Source: Rubrobacter sp.
GTDB lineage: Bacteria > Actinomycetota > Rubrobacteria > Rubrobacterales > Rubrobacteraceae
DNA: 5,865 nucleotides
Direction of reading: 5' to 3'
NCBI GenBank assembly: GCA_020253895.1
Contig: JADDKG010000219.1
Location: 1-5,865 of the forward strand
A program made the translations under genes and the position numbers. Shown here piece after piece: positions 4,708 to 5,865 of the stretch (within the stretch, counting starts at the first letter, position 1; the number at the start of each line of letters is the position of its first letter). The notes under the pieces are model-generated. The model was not told where the DNA came from. It made no database searches and saw nothing but the letters and a program-made list of their open reading frames with translations.

Positions 4708-4911
4708 GTGTACGGGATGGATCTGCAGCTCATGCGGGAGAGGGCCGGTAGGCTGGCGCGAGAGGTGGAGGAGGCGCGGCTCGCCGCGGCGCTCCGGAAG
4801 AGAAGCCGCGGCCCGGGGGTCTGGTACCTCCTGAGCTGGGAGGTCCGGCGGGTCTGGGGGCTTCTGGTAAAGCGGCTCGGTAGGGATGTGGAGGGAGGAT
4901 GGTTTTTGTGA
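4708..4911 (+). CDS. 67-aa charged helical protein, unknown function
   Basis: The gene runs from GTG 4708 (64 aa if ATG 4717 is used) to TGA 4909-4911. Residues 5-33 ([29 protein letters not shown]) are predicted to form one long amphipathic helix rich in Arg and Glu. A proline/glycine break follows, then a Trp-rich basic amphipathic stretch ([22 protein letters not shown]). The latter carries charges and is not a normal membrane helix, but could lie on a membrane or protein surface. The N-terminal helix resembles those of many small actinobacterial proteins of unknown function. It lies between the two CC/CxxC genes and overlaps the second. I do not recognise a family. Confidence 0.6.
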   Translation: MYGMDLQLMRERAGRLAREVEEARLAAALRKRSRGPGVWYLLSWEVRRVWGLLVKRLGRDVEGGWFL

Positions 4912-5192
4912 GGACGAGCGGGAAAAAGAGAAAGGCCCTGCGGCCGGACACCACCCTCTCCCCGGCCGCGGACCCCGGCGCGGAGCTCTACCTGTGGGCG
5001 CTTCCCGTCTGCTGTGTGCGGTCACTCAAGCGGGCCGTGCTGCAGAAGCCCGGCGAACGGCGCCGGCTGGAGCTCCTGTGCGGGGCGTGCGGCCGCAGCT
5101 GGCGGGTCACCTCCAGCCTCGACGAGAGGGTGCTGAGCAGGTTCGTAACCCACGGGGGGCCGCGGGCCGGAGGCTCCCATCCGGCGGCCTGA
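4899..5192 (+). CDS. 97-aa CC/CxxC putative zinc-ribbon protein (second copy)
   Basis: ATG 4899 overlaps the 67-aa gene by 13 bases and follows GGAGG (4890-4894) by four. GTG 4908, in the same frame and nine bases after the second GGAGG (4894-4898), is an equally possible start, giving a GTGA overlap. The basic N-terminus is followed by LPVCCVRS (Cys38, Cys39) and [12 protein letters not shown] (Cys61, Cys64). These repeat the order, Arg-Ser, Ala-Cys-Gly and Trp of the 68-aa protein with a longer insert between the pairs. A four-Cys zinc site is inferred. The many Arg and Lys residues would suit nucleic-acid or sigma/RNA polymerase contact, but nothing specific shows this. It ends 23 bases before the sigma factor gene. 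Confidence 0.68.
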   Translation: MVFVRTSGKKRKALRPDTTLSPAADPGAELYLWALPVCCVRSLKRAVLQKPGERRRLELLCGACGRSWRVTSSLDERVLSRFVTHGGPRAGGSHPAA

Positions 5193-5215
5193 GCGAGAGC
5201 GGAGAAGGGGAGGAC

Positions 5216-5865
5216 ATGGCCTACGCCACCGAAGACGTTCTGACGCAGTATCTGAGCAGGATCCGCGACGGGAGGCTCCTCACCGCCTCCGAGGAGGTCG
5301 AGCTCTCCCGGCGGGCCAGGGCCGGGGACAAAAACGCCCGCCGGAGGCTCATAGAGTCCAACCTCAGGCTCGTCGTCTCCATAGCGAAGCGGTACCGGGG
5401 CAGGGGGGTTCCCTTCGAGGATCTCATCCAGGAGGGCAACGCCGGTCTCATCCGGGCGGTCGAGAAATTCGACCCCGAGCTGGGCAACAGGTTCTCCACC
5501 TACGCCACCTGGTGGATAAGGCAGGCCATAACCCGGGCCGTGGCCGACCAGGGCCGTACGGTGCGCCTCCCCGCCCACGTCGTAGACAGCGTCTACCGGC
5601 TCCGGCGTGCCGAGGGCTCCCTCAGCGTCGAGCTCGGGAGGGAGCCCACCGACGAGGAGGTCGCCGGGCGTCTTGGTACCAGCCCCGAGGAGGCCCGAAG
5701 GCTCCGGGAGGTGGCCCAGCCCATCTCCAGCATCAGCGCCCGGCTCGGCGACGACGACGGCGCCGAGCTGGGGGACCTTCTCCCCGATGAGGCCGCCTCC
5801 GAGGAGTACGCCCGGGTCGAGGCCGGTCCCTGGCGGAGCCTGTTGCGGGAGGCCGTACGGTCCCT
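5216..5865 (+). CDS. RpoD-family sigma factor, group 2-like (3' end outside the window)
   Basis: 216 codons are visible from ATG 5216, preceded by GGAGAAGG/GGGGAGG (5201-5213). The protein starts directly at region 1.2 ([24 protein letters not shown]) and has no region 1.1, unlike many housekeeping sigma factors. Core-binding region 2.2 is [17 protein letters not shown] (69-85). The promoter-melting region 2.3 keeps its aromatics in [14 protein letters not shown] (F93, Y96, W99, W100). Region 2.4 is [15 protein letters not shown]. Region 3 includes [16 protein letters not shown] and LGDLLPDE. Region 4, which reads the -35 box, lies beyond the window. The short N-terminus and place in a small accessory operon argue for an alternative (group 2) sigma factor. 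The near-standard region 2.4 suggests a -10 similar to the usual consensus. It would redirect RNA polymerase when the operon is switched on. Confidence 0.93.
   Translation, partial: MAYATEDVLTQYLSRIRDGRLLTASEEVELSRRARAGDKNARRRLIESNLRLVVSIAKRYRGRGVPFEDLIQEGNAGLIRAVEKFDPELGNRFSTYATWWIRQAITRAVADQGRTVRLPAHVVDSVYRLRRAEGSLSVELGREPTDEEVAGRLGTSPEEARRLREVAQPISSISARLGDDDGAELGDLLPDEAASEEYARVEAGPWRSLLREAVRS

Noticed and set aside
4498..5578. Minus-strand open frames opposite the operon, including 4988-5578
   Set aside because: They are shadows of the CC/CxxC and sigma factor genes; the plus strand holds conserved sigma regions 1.2-3.
1..5865. CRISPR array, tRNA, rRNA or insertion sequence
   Set aside because: No regularly spaced repeats, cloverleaf, conserved rRNA stretch or transposase motif was seen. 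The palindrome at 1-80 stands alone within the window.

Overview
The window is high-GC DNA, rich in CGG and AGG arginine codons, with actinobacterial-style gene content. It has small overlapping genes with zinc-ribbon-like cysteines, near-consensus -10 boxes placed directly against start codons, and GTG/TTG starts. The overall look suggests a deep-branching, high-GC Actinomycetota such as Rubrobacter. This is an inference from style, not a proven assignment.

Left edge (1-213): the first 80 bases are one perfect palindrome, followed by a consensus-like promoter and a T-tailed hairpin that could make a short untranslated RNA. Next, on the minus strand (214-1545), is a SAMHD1/dGTPase-like HD-domain protein whose catalytic His-Asp pair is broken. 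A short divergent promoter region then separates it from a plus-strand GNAT acetyltransferase (1594-2184).

Centre (2215-3804): two plus-strand regulatory genes, each with its own promoter. The first encodes a STAS domain fused to a GHKL/HATPase (SpoIIAB-like) kinase domain. The second encodes a STAS-like domain of the DUF4325 type fused to a C-terminal winged helix-turn-helix. Together they look like a partner-switching module whose output is a DNA-binding protein rather than a freed sigma factor.

Right side (3885-5865): a tightly packed operon. It encodes a protein resembling Rad52-type single-strand annealing proteins, a 68-aa CC/CxxC protein, a 67-aa charged helical protein, a 97-aa second CC/CxxC protein, and an RpoD-type (group 2-like) sigma factor that runs off the window.

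The main point of interest is that the same roughly 20-bp palindrome (TTTCACTnnATnCAGTGAnG) lies just downstream of the regulator's promoter and again over a -10-like box in front of the five-gene operon. This suggests that the winged-helix protein controls itself and the operon, with the upstream STAS-kinase as its likely input. A sensor/kinase, transcription factor, DNA-annealing protein and alternative sigma factor together would make a plausible, apparently undescribed stress, DNA-repair or DNA-uptake regulon.
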